DNA of 35,352 nt from CAYYKD01 sp964471825 (GTDB lineage Bacteria; Spirochaetota; GWE2-31-10; CAYYKD01): the NCBI GenBank assembly GCA_964471825.1, contig CAYYKD010000038.1, forward strand, positions 1-35,352, given 5' to 3'. The translations under genes were made by a program, and so were the position numbers. The notes below the pieces were generated by a model. It searched no databases. It worked only from the letters and a program-made list of their open reading frames with translations, and was not told the origin of the DNA. Positions 15,968 to 25,700 of this stretch are shown one piece after another. Position 1 is the first letter of the stretch. Each line of letters starts with the position of its first letter.

Positions 15968-16957
15968 CTATTGTTTTCCCTTCTTATTATAAAGATAATT
16001 AAAATAGTCCATATCGGTAGTAAATGTTTTATTAAACTTCGGAAATGTTTCTCTATATGACTCAATGGATTTCCAAAAAGCATAAAATTCAGGATCCCTA
16101 TTATATGCATTTGCATATATAGCTGCTGCTTTTGCGTCTGCTTCACCTCTTATAGTTTCAGCCTCTTTGTATGCATTAGACTTTATGGATCTAAGTTCAC
16201 GATTCATCTCGCCTATCCATTTTGCCTTTTTACCTTCACCATCTGATCTGAATGCCTGTGCGATCTGGCTTCTCTCTTTAATCATTCGACCATAAACACT
16301 CTCTGTAAGATCGTCTGAGTATTTAATTTGTCTGATAACTATATCAATAAGAGATATACCATATTCAGGTGTAATTTTTTGAGCCTCAAAAAGTATCTCA
16401 TTTGATAGTACATTTCGCCCCTTGGTTATCTTTGCAAAAGTAGTATCCGTTAAACTCAAAATTGAGACAGAATCCGGATCAAATTCATCCTGATCATCAG
16501 TTGAACTATAGACATCTTTCCTTTCTATTTCATTAATTACATTAGAATTTCTGACAGCCTCTCGGATTGAATTACTTGAAACAATCTTTCTGACACTTGA
16601 ATCTATGACATCATCAAGTCTTGAATGAGCCCCGCTTATAGTTCCAATTGACTCGTAAAATTTCTGAGGATCGGAGATTTTCCATCTTGCTGTGGTATCA
16701 ACCCAAATAAATTGATTTTCTAATGTTGGAAGCCGTTGTGCCTCCCCATCCCATGATTGAATCTTTCTGGAATACCTAATAACATTGTCAATCAATGGTA
16801 TCTTTACTTTTAGTCCGGCCGCCTTATATACCTTCTCTAATTTACCCAATCGAATTATTACCGCTTGTTCACCTTCATGGAGAACAAATACTATGCTATT
16901 TATTAAAATAATTGATAAAACAATTATAACTATTACACTTATTATTTTTTTATTCAT
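15968..16957 (-). CDS. hflC: HflC, modulator of FtsH protease (SPFH/band 7)
   Basis: Partner of HflK in the membrane-bound complex that surrounds and modulates FtsH. It has an N-terminal membrane anchor (about residues 4-25), then an SPFH domain beginning HEGEQAVIIRLGKLEKV. The HflC-typical WVDTTARWKISDPQKFYESIG segment follows, and then the C-terminal coiled region rich in Ala-Glu (GEADAKAAAIYANAYNRDPEFYAFWKS). Residues 160-185 hold an acidic insertion (SSTDDQDEFDPDS) not usual in E. coli HflC. The length is 329 residues. GGAGG lies seven bases before the ATG, 14 bp after hflK. The pair forms an operon. Confidence 0.92.
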   Translation of the reverse strand: MNKKIISVIVIIVLSIILINSIVFVLHEGEQAVIIRLGKLEKVYKAAGLKVKIPLIDNVIRYSRKIQSWDGEAQRLPTLENQFIWVDTTARWKISDPQKFYESIGTISGAHSRLDDVIDSSVRKIVSSNSIREAVRNSNVINEIERKDVYSSTDDQDEFDPDSVSILSLTDTTFAKITKGRNVLSNEILFEAQKITPEYGISLIDIVIRQIKYSDDLTESVYGRMIKERSQIAQAFRSDGEGKKAKWIGEMNRELRSIKSNAYKEAETIRGEADAKAAAIYANAYNRDPEFYAFWKSIESYRETFPKFNKTFTTDMDYFNYLYNKKGKQ

Positions 16958-16971
16958 ATTAAAACCTCCGT

Positions 16972-17937
16972 TTATTGCGACTTCATACTCTTAAATGGAA
17001 CAAAATTCTTTAGATTTCTATCTATTAAATCAATCTTTTCTTCATCTTTAAAAATATGTTCAAACATTTCATAGTACAACCTTGTTCTTGTTACCTCAGG
17101 ATTTTTACGATACTCGGATAGTACATTTATAAACCGTGCTACATCCCCTTCCGCTTTATTAACCCTCTCAATTGCGTAACCCTTTGCTTCCTGTATAAAC
17201 GCCTCAGCCTCCCCATTTGCCTTAGGAATTTCCTCATTGTAGACCTGTCTTCCCTCATTAATTAGTCGGCTTCTATCCTGAATTGCTTTATTAACATCCT
17301 CAAATGCGTTCTGTACACTCCCTTTTGGCGGTACTATATTCTGAAGCTTCAATGTTGTAACCCTTATACCAAGACCATATTTATCAAACAATTCGTTCAT
17401 CATATCCTGACCATTCATCTCAATTGAAGCTCGCTCTGCCCCTATTACATCTAGGATAGCTCTATCACCAACTAATAGATTTACTATAGATTGAGAAATA
17501 TCACGAACAGTCTGTATTGGTGAATCAACTTGAAACAACCACTTAACCGGATCAGATATCTTATACTGAATGATCCACTCTACATCCACAATATTCAAAT
17601 CACCTGTTAACATAGAGGATTCTTCAGGATAATCATTAGCAGAATACTGTGTTGATCCTCCAAATCCCGCTCTGACAGTCCTAAATCCAAATTCTTCTTT
17701 AAGAACAACCTGTGTAGGTACTAGAAAACTTTTTTCAATACCAAAAGGAATCCTAAAGTTTAAACCGGGATCTACAAGACGATTAAACTTTCCAAAACGA
17801 AGAATAACCCCCTGCTCTGTCTGATCAACAATAAAGAAACTCATAAACAACCCTATTACAACAAATAAAGTTATTGATATCATAATAATTGTCTTTTTAT
17901 CAAACCTCAAACCCTTAGGCATATTTACTTCTTTCAT
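16972..17937 (-). CDS. hflK: HflK, modulator of FtsH protease (SPFH/band 7)
   Basis: First gene of the hflK-hflC operon. One membrane helix (about residues 17-36) is followed by the SPFH domain with VDQTEQGVILRFGKFNRLVDPGLNFRIPF (start VDQTEQGVILRFGK). The HflK-typical GDLNIVDVEWIIQYKISDPVKWLF (GDLNIVDVEWIIQYKI) and a helical tail come next. It lacks the long Gly-rich cytoplasmic N-terminus of enterobacterial HflK, so at 321 residues it is short. GAGGAG lies six bases before ATG 17937. Its promoter is at 17978-18006. Confidence 0.92.
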   Translation of the reverse strand: MKEVNMPKGLRFDKKTIIMISITLFVVIGLFMSFFIVDQTEQGVILRFGKFNRLVDPGLNFRIPFGIEKSFLVPTQVVLKEEFGFRTVRAGFGGSTQYSANDYPEESSMLTGDLNIVDVEWIIQYKISDPVKWLFQVDSPIQTVRDISQSIVNLLVGDRAILDVIGAERASIEMNGQDMMNELFDKYGLGIRVTTLKLQNIVPPKGSVQNAFEDVNKAIQDRSRLINEGRQVYNEEIPKANGEAEAFIQEAKGYAIERVNKAEGDVARFINVLSEYRKNPEVTRTRLYYEMFEHIFKDEEKIDLIDRNLKNFVPFKSMKSQ

Positions 17938-17977
17938 ACATAACTCCTCGCATTATCAAAGTAATATTAATTAGTGA

Positions 17978-18006
17978 ATTACAACATATATATAAACAAA
18001 TGTAAA
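17978..18006 (-). promoter_or_regulatory. Sigma70-type promoter of hflK-hflC
   Basis: Minus-strand -35 TTTACA (18006-18001), a 17-bp spacer and -10 TGTAAT (17983-17978), about 40 bp upstream of the hflK start. Confidence 0.5.
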
Positions 18007-18056
18007 GAAAATAATCTCCATATTTATAATACCATCTATAAAAGCCTTAATAACTA

Positions 18057-19322
18057 CTATAGTTCAACCTGTTCTATAGCTTTAAAAAACTCAATTGCGA
18101 GAATAGTTCTCGGCTCAAATGCCGCAGTATCAAGCTCTTCAACACTTGAATGCTCAAAAGTAGGATCTGAATCAACGCCTACGCTGTCAATCACAGGGAT
18201 TTTATTTATTATAATATTTGAAGGCGTAACACCTCCGGCAACAAATTCAGGAATATCCCTGTTTAATGCGTTCTTTCCAACAAGCTTGTAGATATCTGCA
18301 AGTTTTTTGGAATTTCCTGTTGCTTCAAGCGGTTTATACCCTTGATGTCCATCAACCTTAACTTTTATTCCCCTTCTATGTGTGTGATCAGCTAGTCCAA
18401 AAAGCTCCCTTTCTAACCGTTCATACTCACTCTGACGATAGGTTCTCAGATTACATTGTATCACAGCCCTATCCGGCACAATATTTGTTTTGGTATTCGG
18501 CGTTGATACAACAGAAACATTTATAACATTTTCAGGAATAAACTGTCCCCGATCAACTATCCCCCGCTCTTTTAGTGCATCCGGCGAGTGAGCCAGTGGA
18601 TCCTCTGGAAGGGCGGACTGCATATCATACAATTTTGTGATTATAAATCCTGCCTCTGTTAGAGCATTTGCAGTTGCATGCGGCCCATTGCCTGCATGAC
18701 CGGAGATACCCTCAATAGTTATCCTATAATCACCGGTAGCTTTGCGTCTGGTTACTATACCAAGATCAGGTCTGCCAGTATCTGCAACAAATGCAAGATC
18801 AGCTTCATCTGATAGACGACCGATTAGTTCATCCTCAAACTCTGAACCAACCTCCTCCTCACAGTCAAAATATAGGATTATCTCTTTGTATGGCTTAATA
18901 TTTAACTCGTGCATAATCTCCATTAGGATAATTAAAAATGCAACTGATCCCTTAGAATCTGCAGCCCCCTGCCCTGTTACAATATCGCGTTCCTTATCAT
19001 ACTCAAAATGAGTTACAGCATCATTAGTAACTGTATCTGTATGATCATAGATCAAAGTTTTTTTGGTCCCTTTCCCTTGAAATCTAAAGACAGCATGAAT
19101 TCCTGCCTCGCTTTCATGAGTCTCAGTCTTTGCACCTAACGGCTCTAACCGACTTTTAATATACTTAAAGATCTTCTTTGATCCCTCTTTATTGCCTGTT
19201 ACCGAATCAATCTTAACTAAGTCTTCAAGTGTCTTTAAGTATAACTCTTTTTTAGAAGCCGTAATCTTTTTTAACTTTTCAATCTCAACATCGCTTGTTT
19301 TTTTTATGTTTAGCTCACTCAT
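18057..19322 (-). CDS. M20-family metallopeptidase/amidohydrolase
   Basis: A cytoplasmic zinc-dependent hydrolase of the ArgE/DapE/carboxypeptidase G2 superfamily. The metal and catalytic residues are all visible: His94 and Asp96 in YDHTDTV, bridging Asp122 in AADSKG, the catalytic Glu pair 155-156 in CEEEVGS, Asp181 in VADTGRP, and His391 in PTFEHSS. The dimerisation domain with HAGNGPHATANAL (about 213-225) sits in the middle. The length is 421 residues. The substrate (dipeptide, acyl-amino acid or other) cannot be read. AAGG lies seven bases before ATG 19322. It is a single gene with no operon partner. Confidence 0.88.
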   Translation of the reverse strand: MSELNIKKTSDVEIEKLKKITASKKELYLKTLEDLVKIDSVTGNKEGSKKIFKYIKSRLEPLGAKTETHESEAGIHAVFRFQGKGTKKTLIYDHTDTVTNDAVTHFEYDKERDIVTGQGAADSKGSVAFLIILMEIMHELNIKPYKEIILYFDCEEEVGSEFEDELIGRLSDEADLAFVADTGRPDLGIVTRRKATGDYRITIEGISGHAGNGPHATANALTEAGFIITKLYDMQSALPEDPLAHSPDALKERGIVDRGQFIPENVINVSVVSTPNTKTNIVPDRAVIQCNLRTYRQSEYERLERELFGLADHTHRRGIKVKVDGHQGYKPLEATGNSKKLADIYKLVGKNALNRDIPEFVAGGVTPSNIIINKIPVIDSVGVDSDPTFEHSSVEELDTAAFEPRTILAIEFFKAIEQVEL

Positions 19323-19461
19323 CTATTACCTTCTATTCATTAAAACTAAACCTACAAACAATTGCAGGTATAAACCGTAATTAATCAAAAACTAACTAAT
19401 ATTTTAATATATATTAATATATCAGTTTAAAAAAAAAGTCTACCTAAAATGTAATTATTTT

Positions 19462-19498
19462 AAAATGCGATTATTTTAGAGGCTCTCGCATTTTTTTT
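19462..19498 (+). terminator. Orphan intrinsic terminator or attenuator
   Basis: The stem AAAATGCGA (19462-19470) pairs with TCGCATTTT (19486-19494), and T-tract 19491-19498 continues past it. No plus-strand gene lies immediately upstream. Confidence 0.5.
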
Positions 19499-19692
19499 AA
19501 TTAAGAAAGCAAAAAAATAGAACTCAATATAGAACTTTATAATGAACTCTATAATGAAGTGATGGACATTATAGTTTTTTTCTAAACCGTAATTATAACA
19601 CCAATACACAGTAACCATAAAAAATATATTAATAAAACATATCAAACTATCAATAATAGTATTATCTTTAAGTAAGGTACCGTTATGCCTTC

Positions 19693-19722
19693 TTGAGGTA
19701 GATTTTATACGGGCAATATAAG
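19693..19722 (+). promoter_or_regulatory. Sigma70-type promoter of the glucan synthase gene
   Basis: -35 TTGAGG (19693-19698), an 18-bp spacer and -10 TATAAG (19717-19722). It gives a short leader of about 15 bases that carries AGGAG. Confidence 0.45.
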
Positions 19723-19743
19723 CCACTATCTCAGGAGAATGTA

Positions 19744-22700
19744 ATGTTAGCAAAAAAACATGCCGGTATAAGTAAGTCTATAAAAAATCGATTGCAACAG
19801 ATTTTACAAATAAAAACTTTAATCGAAGAAACACCATTGAGAGCTGAACTATTTAGTATAGCTCAGTTTGAAGAATACGCCGGAGTATTAGCATCCAAAC
19901 ACACCATTAGCAGTAAACCCGGCAAAGAAAAGCTGCTTTCCAGATTAAAAAAAAATGAAGCGGTTCTCCTGCAAACTAATGAACTTCTTGATGAGAGTGC
20001 AAAACAAAAAAGAATCATTTCTCCGGCCGGCGAATGGCTTATGGATAATTTCTATCTCATTGAAGACCAGATACGCCTTGCCCAGAAATATTTGCCAAAA
20101 GGATATAGTAAGGGGTTACCTCATCTAACCAAAGGATCAATGGAAGGGTATCCGAGGGTGTACGATATTGCCATGGAGATTGTATCACATGGAGACGGAA
20201 GAGTTGATATAAAAGGGCTGACAGAGTTTGTTAAAGCGTATCAATTGAAACAGTATTTAACACTTGGTGAATTGTGGGGTATTCCGATAATGCTTCGTCT
20301 TGCCCTCATTGAAAATCTAAGAAGAGTGTCATCCCGTTTAATTTTAACTCAAATAGACAGAGATAAAGCAGATTATTGGGCAGGCAGAATATTGGATGTG
20401 TCTGCGGAAAATACCAATGAAGTAATACATGAAATTGCAGCTATGGCAAAGGATAATCCTCCTATGTCTGACTCATTTGTTTCTGAATTCGTAAGGCGGC
20501 TTCAGGGACAAAGTGCTACACTAACTCTGCCGCTGATATGGCTGGAAAAAAGGCTTTTTGAGCAGGGCGAAACGATTGAGCGTTTAATACAGTCAACCAG
20601 TCGGAAACATGCTGCAAATCAGGTTTCGATTGCTAACACAATTGAAAGTTTACGGGTTATTGAAAGTTCAAACTGGCATAATTTTGTAGATGAAGCAAGT
20701 ATTGTAGAACGAATTCTGGAAAAGGATCCTTCCGGTGTTTATCCGGGAATCTCATTTGAAACCCGTAATGACTATCGCGGGGTTATTGAAAAACTCTCAA
20801 CGAAAACCGGTATTAGTGAAGATATATTAGCAAAAACAGTGCTTGATATTGCAACTGAGGGGTTTGAAAAAGCCGGTAAAGATGACATTTTGTCGCACAT
20901 AGGTTATTATCTTGTGGATAAGGGGTTATCTGTTTTTTATAAAAAGCTTGGTAAGAACCTCCCGATCAGCAATTATCTTAAAGCAAAAAAAACGACTTTA
21001 CCGTTTTTTGTATATATTCTATCAATTTTTATTATAACCGTCACAGGAACCGCACTTACATTATGGTTGATTAGGCAAAATACTGCTATAAACATAGTGC
21101 TGTATCTTTTGCTTGGTTTGCCTCTACTTTTGTTAATAAGTCAGACAGCATTATCGCTTGTAAATTGGTTTGTTACCCTGGCTGTGACTCCCAGATTACT
21201 ACCAAAAATGGATCTCAGTAAAGGAATTCCAGCAAATGCACATACGATAGTTGTTATTCCGACAATGCTAAGCAGTGCACCGGCAATAGAGTCACTTATT
21301 GAAAATCTTGAAGTAATGTATATGGCAAATTCTGATGTTCAACTTGATTTTGCTTTGTTAACTGATTATACAGATGCACTCCTTGAAACTATGCCCGGAG
21401 ATGATGCATTGTTATCACTTGCGATTGCCGGTATAGAAAGATTAAATATTAAATACCCCAAAAATGAAGGGTGTGTTTTTAATATGTTTCATCGTAGCAG
21501 GATGTGGAATCCAAAAGAAAAAAAATGGATGGGGTATGAGCGTAAAAGAGGTAAAATATCGGATTTAAACGCATTATTACGGGGCAAAGGTAAAGATCGG
21601 TTTAGTTCTATAACAGGAGATATTGAGTTTTTACAGAATGTATCCTATGTTATCACACTTGATACTGATACAAAAATCCCCCGAAATGCAGCTCGTGATC
21701 TGGTTGCCATAATTACTCATCCGCTTAATCGTGCGAAATTTGATGCTAATAAAAAACGGATTGTTTCGGGTTACGGTATACTGCAGCCTCGGGTGGAGAG
21801 TAGTTTTCCAAAAGATAACTCTTCCTTTTTTGTCACTCTATATGGAGGTGAAAAAGGTATAGACCCGTACACCAAAACCGTTTCTGATGTTTATCAGGAT
21901 CTGTTTTTTGAGGGCTCATTTATCGGAAAAGGTCTGTATGATGTGGATGCATTTGAGGTAGCAATGGGTGACAGGTTTCCTGAAAATCTGATTCTTAGTC
22001 ACGACTTGCTTGAAGGATGTTATGCCCGCTGTGGTCTGGTTACCGATGTTCAGTTATATGAAGAGTATCCGATGAGTTACCTAAAAGATGTAAACCGCAG
22101 GCGTCGTTGGATTAGAGGTGATTGGCAAATATTCGGGTGGCTTTTTCCCCGTGTAAAAGATGCAGAAAATAAAATGACGCATAATCCAATCTCAATGCTT
22201 TCAAAGTGGAAAATATTTGATAATTTGAGGCGCAGCCTGGTCTCTATATCAACAGTTTCGTTATTAGTTTTAGGATGGATTATATTTAATAACTCATGGT
22301 TATGGACATTGTTTATTATCATGCTTATTTCTGTGCCGATCCCATTGAGAACCTTATATGAGCTTTTCAAGAAACCTAATGGGATTTCATTGAGGGATCA
22401 TCTGTCAAGTTGTCTTGCTTCTTTTGCATCGGGATTATTTCAAACTTGTTTGTCACTTGTATTTCTTGTATATGAAGCATATTTTAATCTTGACTCTATT
22501 GTTAGGACTGTATGGCGAACCCTGGTTTCACATAAGCGATTACTTGAATGGGCTACCGTCGACAGCACTGCTGTGCGAGTAAAAAAAAGTATTGCAACTT
22601 TTTATAAAAAAATGGGTATTGCCCCGCTAACAGTACTTCTTTGTTTAGGAACCGGATATAGTGGAGTTGATCTCCCGGCTATACTGATACTTCTTGGCTG

Positions 22701-25700
22701 GTTTATATCTCCTGTAATCGCCTTGTTAATCAGCAAACCTTTTTATCCCCGAAAATATAAACTATCAGATGAGCGGTTGTTGTTTTTAAGGAAATTAACT
22801 CGTAAAACATGGCTTTTCTTTGAAGATTTTGTAACAGAAGCAGACAATTTCCTTCCGCCTGATAATTTTCAGGAAAAACCTCTTGGTGTCGTTGCTCATA
22901 GAACTTCACCGACAAATATTGGTTTATCACTTTTATCAAATCTTACCGCACTCGATTTTGGATATATCTCTATAGGAATGATGGTTCGCCGCTCAATAAA
23001 AACACTTACTACGATGAGTAAAATGACTAAATTCAGAGGACATCTTTTTAACTGGTATGATACTGTAACATTACAACCTTTAGAACCAAAGTATGTTTCA
23101 TCGGTGGATAGTGGAAATTTGATCGGTCATCTTATTGTTTTACGCTCGGGACTTACTGATTTATTGAGTAGCCCGATTGTTTCAATTAGCTTATTTAATG
23201 GTTTATCAGACACACTCTATGCAATGGAAGATAGTATAAATACTTTTGATGGAAATGCGTCAGAGATTGAATTACAGATATTAGACAAGGCCATGACTAA
23301 AATTATACAGTTAAGAGAAAAGATTGTAGTTACTCCGGTACTTCTATCTGAAATATATAGAGCTCTTCTTCAGCTTTCAAATGATACATCAACAATATAT
23401 GCAGGGTTAGAGCGAATTGAGTTTGATAAGATCAGAAACTGGGGCAGATCATTTGAAAAACAACTTTATGATTATCTGGAAGATATTATATTAATGGCAC
23501 CATGGATTCTTCTTTCGCCGGAGATCCCCGGTATGTGGGACTCAGTTGATGTAAAACAAAAAGAGAGACTCGGCATTCTTCATAGAGAGTTGCAGCTTCT
23601 TGATAACATACCGCGACTTGATTATGTTGCCCGTCTGGAATTAAAGCTCTTACCTATAATAAATGAGATTATACGAGAGATAACAACTTCAATAACATTG
23701 TCGGGGGAAAATGACGAAAAGCATATACAATGGTTTCTTCAATTAAAACAATCGATAGAGAATGCCGGAAACCATTCAACACAGAGAGTAAAAGCTATTG
23801 AAGATGCAGTATTACTCTGCTCTGAGTTGTCGATCGTTGAGTATGATTTTCTTTATGATAAATCAAAAAATCTCATGGTCATCGGTTATAATGTAAATGA
23901 GCAAAAACCTGATTCATCATGTTATGACCTTCTGGCATCTGAAGCAAGACTTGCAAGTTATGTTGCAATAGCACAGGGTAGACTACCTCAGGAACACTGG
24001 TTTATACTAGGCAGACTTCTATCAAAGCGCGGGGGAGACCCTGTTTTAATATCTTGGGGCGGTTCGATGTTCGAGTATTTAATGCCGCTTCTTATCATGC
24101 CAAACTTTGAAGGCACATTATTGGATAGAACATACAGATCGGTAATTAGCAGGCAGATTGATTATGCCCGAAAGAACAATATCCCCTGGGGGATGTCAGA
24201 ATCGGGGTATAATAAATTTGATGTTAATATGTCATATCAGTATCATTCATTTGGAGTTCCTAATACAGGCTTTAAGCGTGGTTTGTCGGACGATCTTGTT
24301 ATTGCACCCTATGCCTCTGTGTTGGGGTTGATGGTTGAAACTGATAAAGCGTGTAAAAATCTTGAATTATTAACCGACTCAGGGTTCGAGGGTGACTATG
24401 GGTATTATGAAGCAATAGACTATACCCCGTCAAGACTTGCTCCGCATCACAAGCATGCTGTCATACAGTCATATATGGCACATCATCAAGGGATGATTTT
24501 GTTATCACTGGCATACACATTACTTAACAAACCAATGCAACGACGGTTTTTAGCTGACCCGGGTTTCAAAGCTACCGAACTTCTTCTTCAGGAAAAAATA
24601 CCTGATAGCATTGCTTATTTGTATGACACCGAAGCTAATAGATCGCTTAGAGAATTTGAGAGTCGGGAAGTATTATTTCGCGTATTTACAACAGCAAATA
24701 CACCGATACCGGAGATCCATTTACTTTCAAATGGGAAATATAATGTAATGATAACCAATTCCGGCGGTGGATACAGTCGTTGGAAAAATCTGGCTGTAAC
24801 ACGATGGCGGGAAGATGCAATACTTGATAATAAAGGCACCTTCATATATGTACGAAACACCGAAACACTCGATTTCTGGTCAACTTCATATCAGCCGACT
24901 CTACGCAAGTCAAAAAAATATGAAGCCGTTTTTTCCCGTTCATGGGCGGAGTTTAAACGCAGTGATTATTTGATAGACACTCATACAAAAATCGCAGTCT
25001 CTCCTGAAGATGATATAGAGTTACGGAGAGTTACAGTCACAAACCGGTCTCGATATAAGCAAACTATTGAGCTGACAAGTTTTGCGGAGGTTGTTTTAAA
25101 TGATCACAGATCAGATGTCGCTCACACCACTTTTTCAAACCTATTCGTTGAAACTAAGATTATTAAGTCTCATCAGGCTATTGTATGCAGTCGACGGCCG
25201 CGATCTGATAAAGAAAAATTCCCGGTTATGCTACATCTTATGGCAGTTCATGGTAATGCGATTGGCAATGCCTCGTATGAAACTGATCGTGCGCAGTTTA
25301 TTGGAAGAGCTAATACACTTGTTAATCCCGATGCAATGCAGTCAATTGAACCTTTATCAAATAGTGAAGGTGCCGTGCTTGATCCCATTGTTTCAATCAG
25401 GTGTTCTATTGTCCTTGAACCTGAAGAATCAGCAGTTGTAGATTTCGTAACAGGGATGTGTAATGACAACTCTCATGCGGATAAACTGATGGAGAAGTAT
25501 CGTGATAAAAATCTTGCGGATCGTGTTTTTGAGCTTTCATGGACACACAGGCAGGTTGCATTGCAGCAGATTAATGTATCAGAAGCAGATGCGCAACTTT
25601 TCGGGCGGATTTCAAGCCCATTAGTGTATGCTAATTCCTTATGGCGGGCTAATGAGACATTATTAAGACGAAATTTACGGGGACAATCTGATTTATGGGG

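Larger units (their letters stand above)
19323..19743. other. Intergenic region between the M20 gene and the glucan synthase gene
   Basis: 421 bp of very AT-rich DNA between divergently transcribed genes. It holds an intrinsic-terminator-like hairpin (19462-19498), a likely promoter for the glucan synthase (19693-19722) and an AGGAG ribosome-binding site (19733-19737). A minus-strand open frame of 97 codons overlaps it, but its composition and lack of a family resemblance argue against a gene. Confidence 0.6.

Noticed and set aside
15892..16146. 84-codon minus-strand frame overlapping hflC
   Set aside because: It lies mostly inside hflC in another frame and includes the 3' hairpin; a shadow.
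19460..19753. 97-codon minus-strand frame before the glucan synthase
   Set aside because: It overlaps the promoter, ribosome-binding site and start of the glucan synthase, and the Phe/Ile/Tyr-rich sequence reflects AT-rich DNA.
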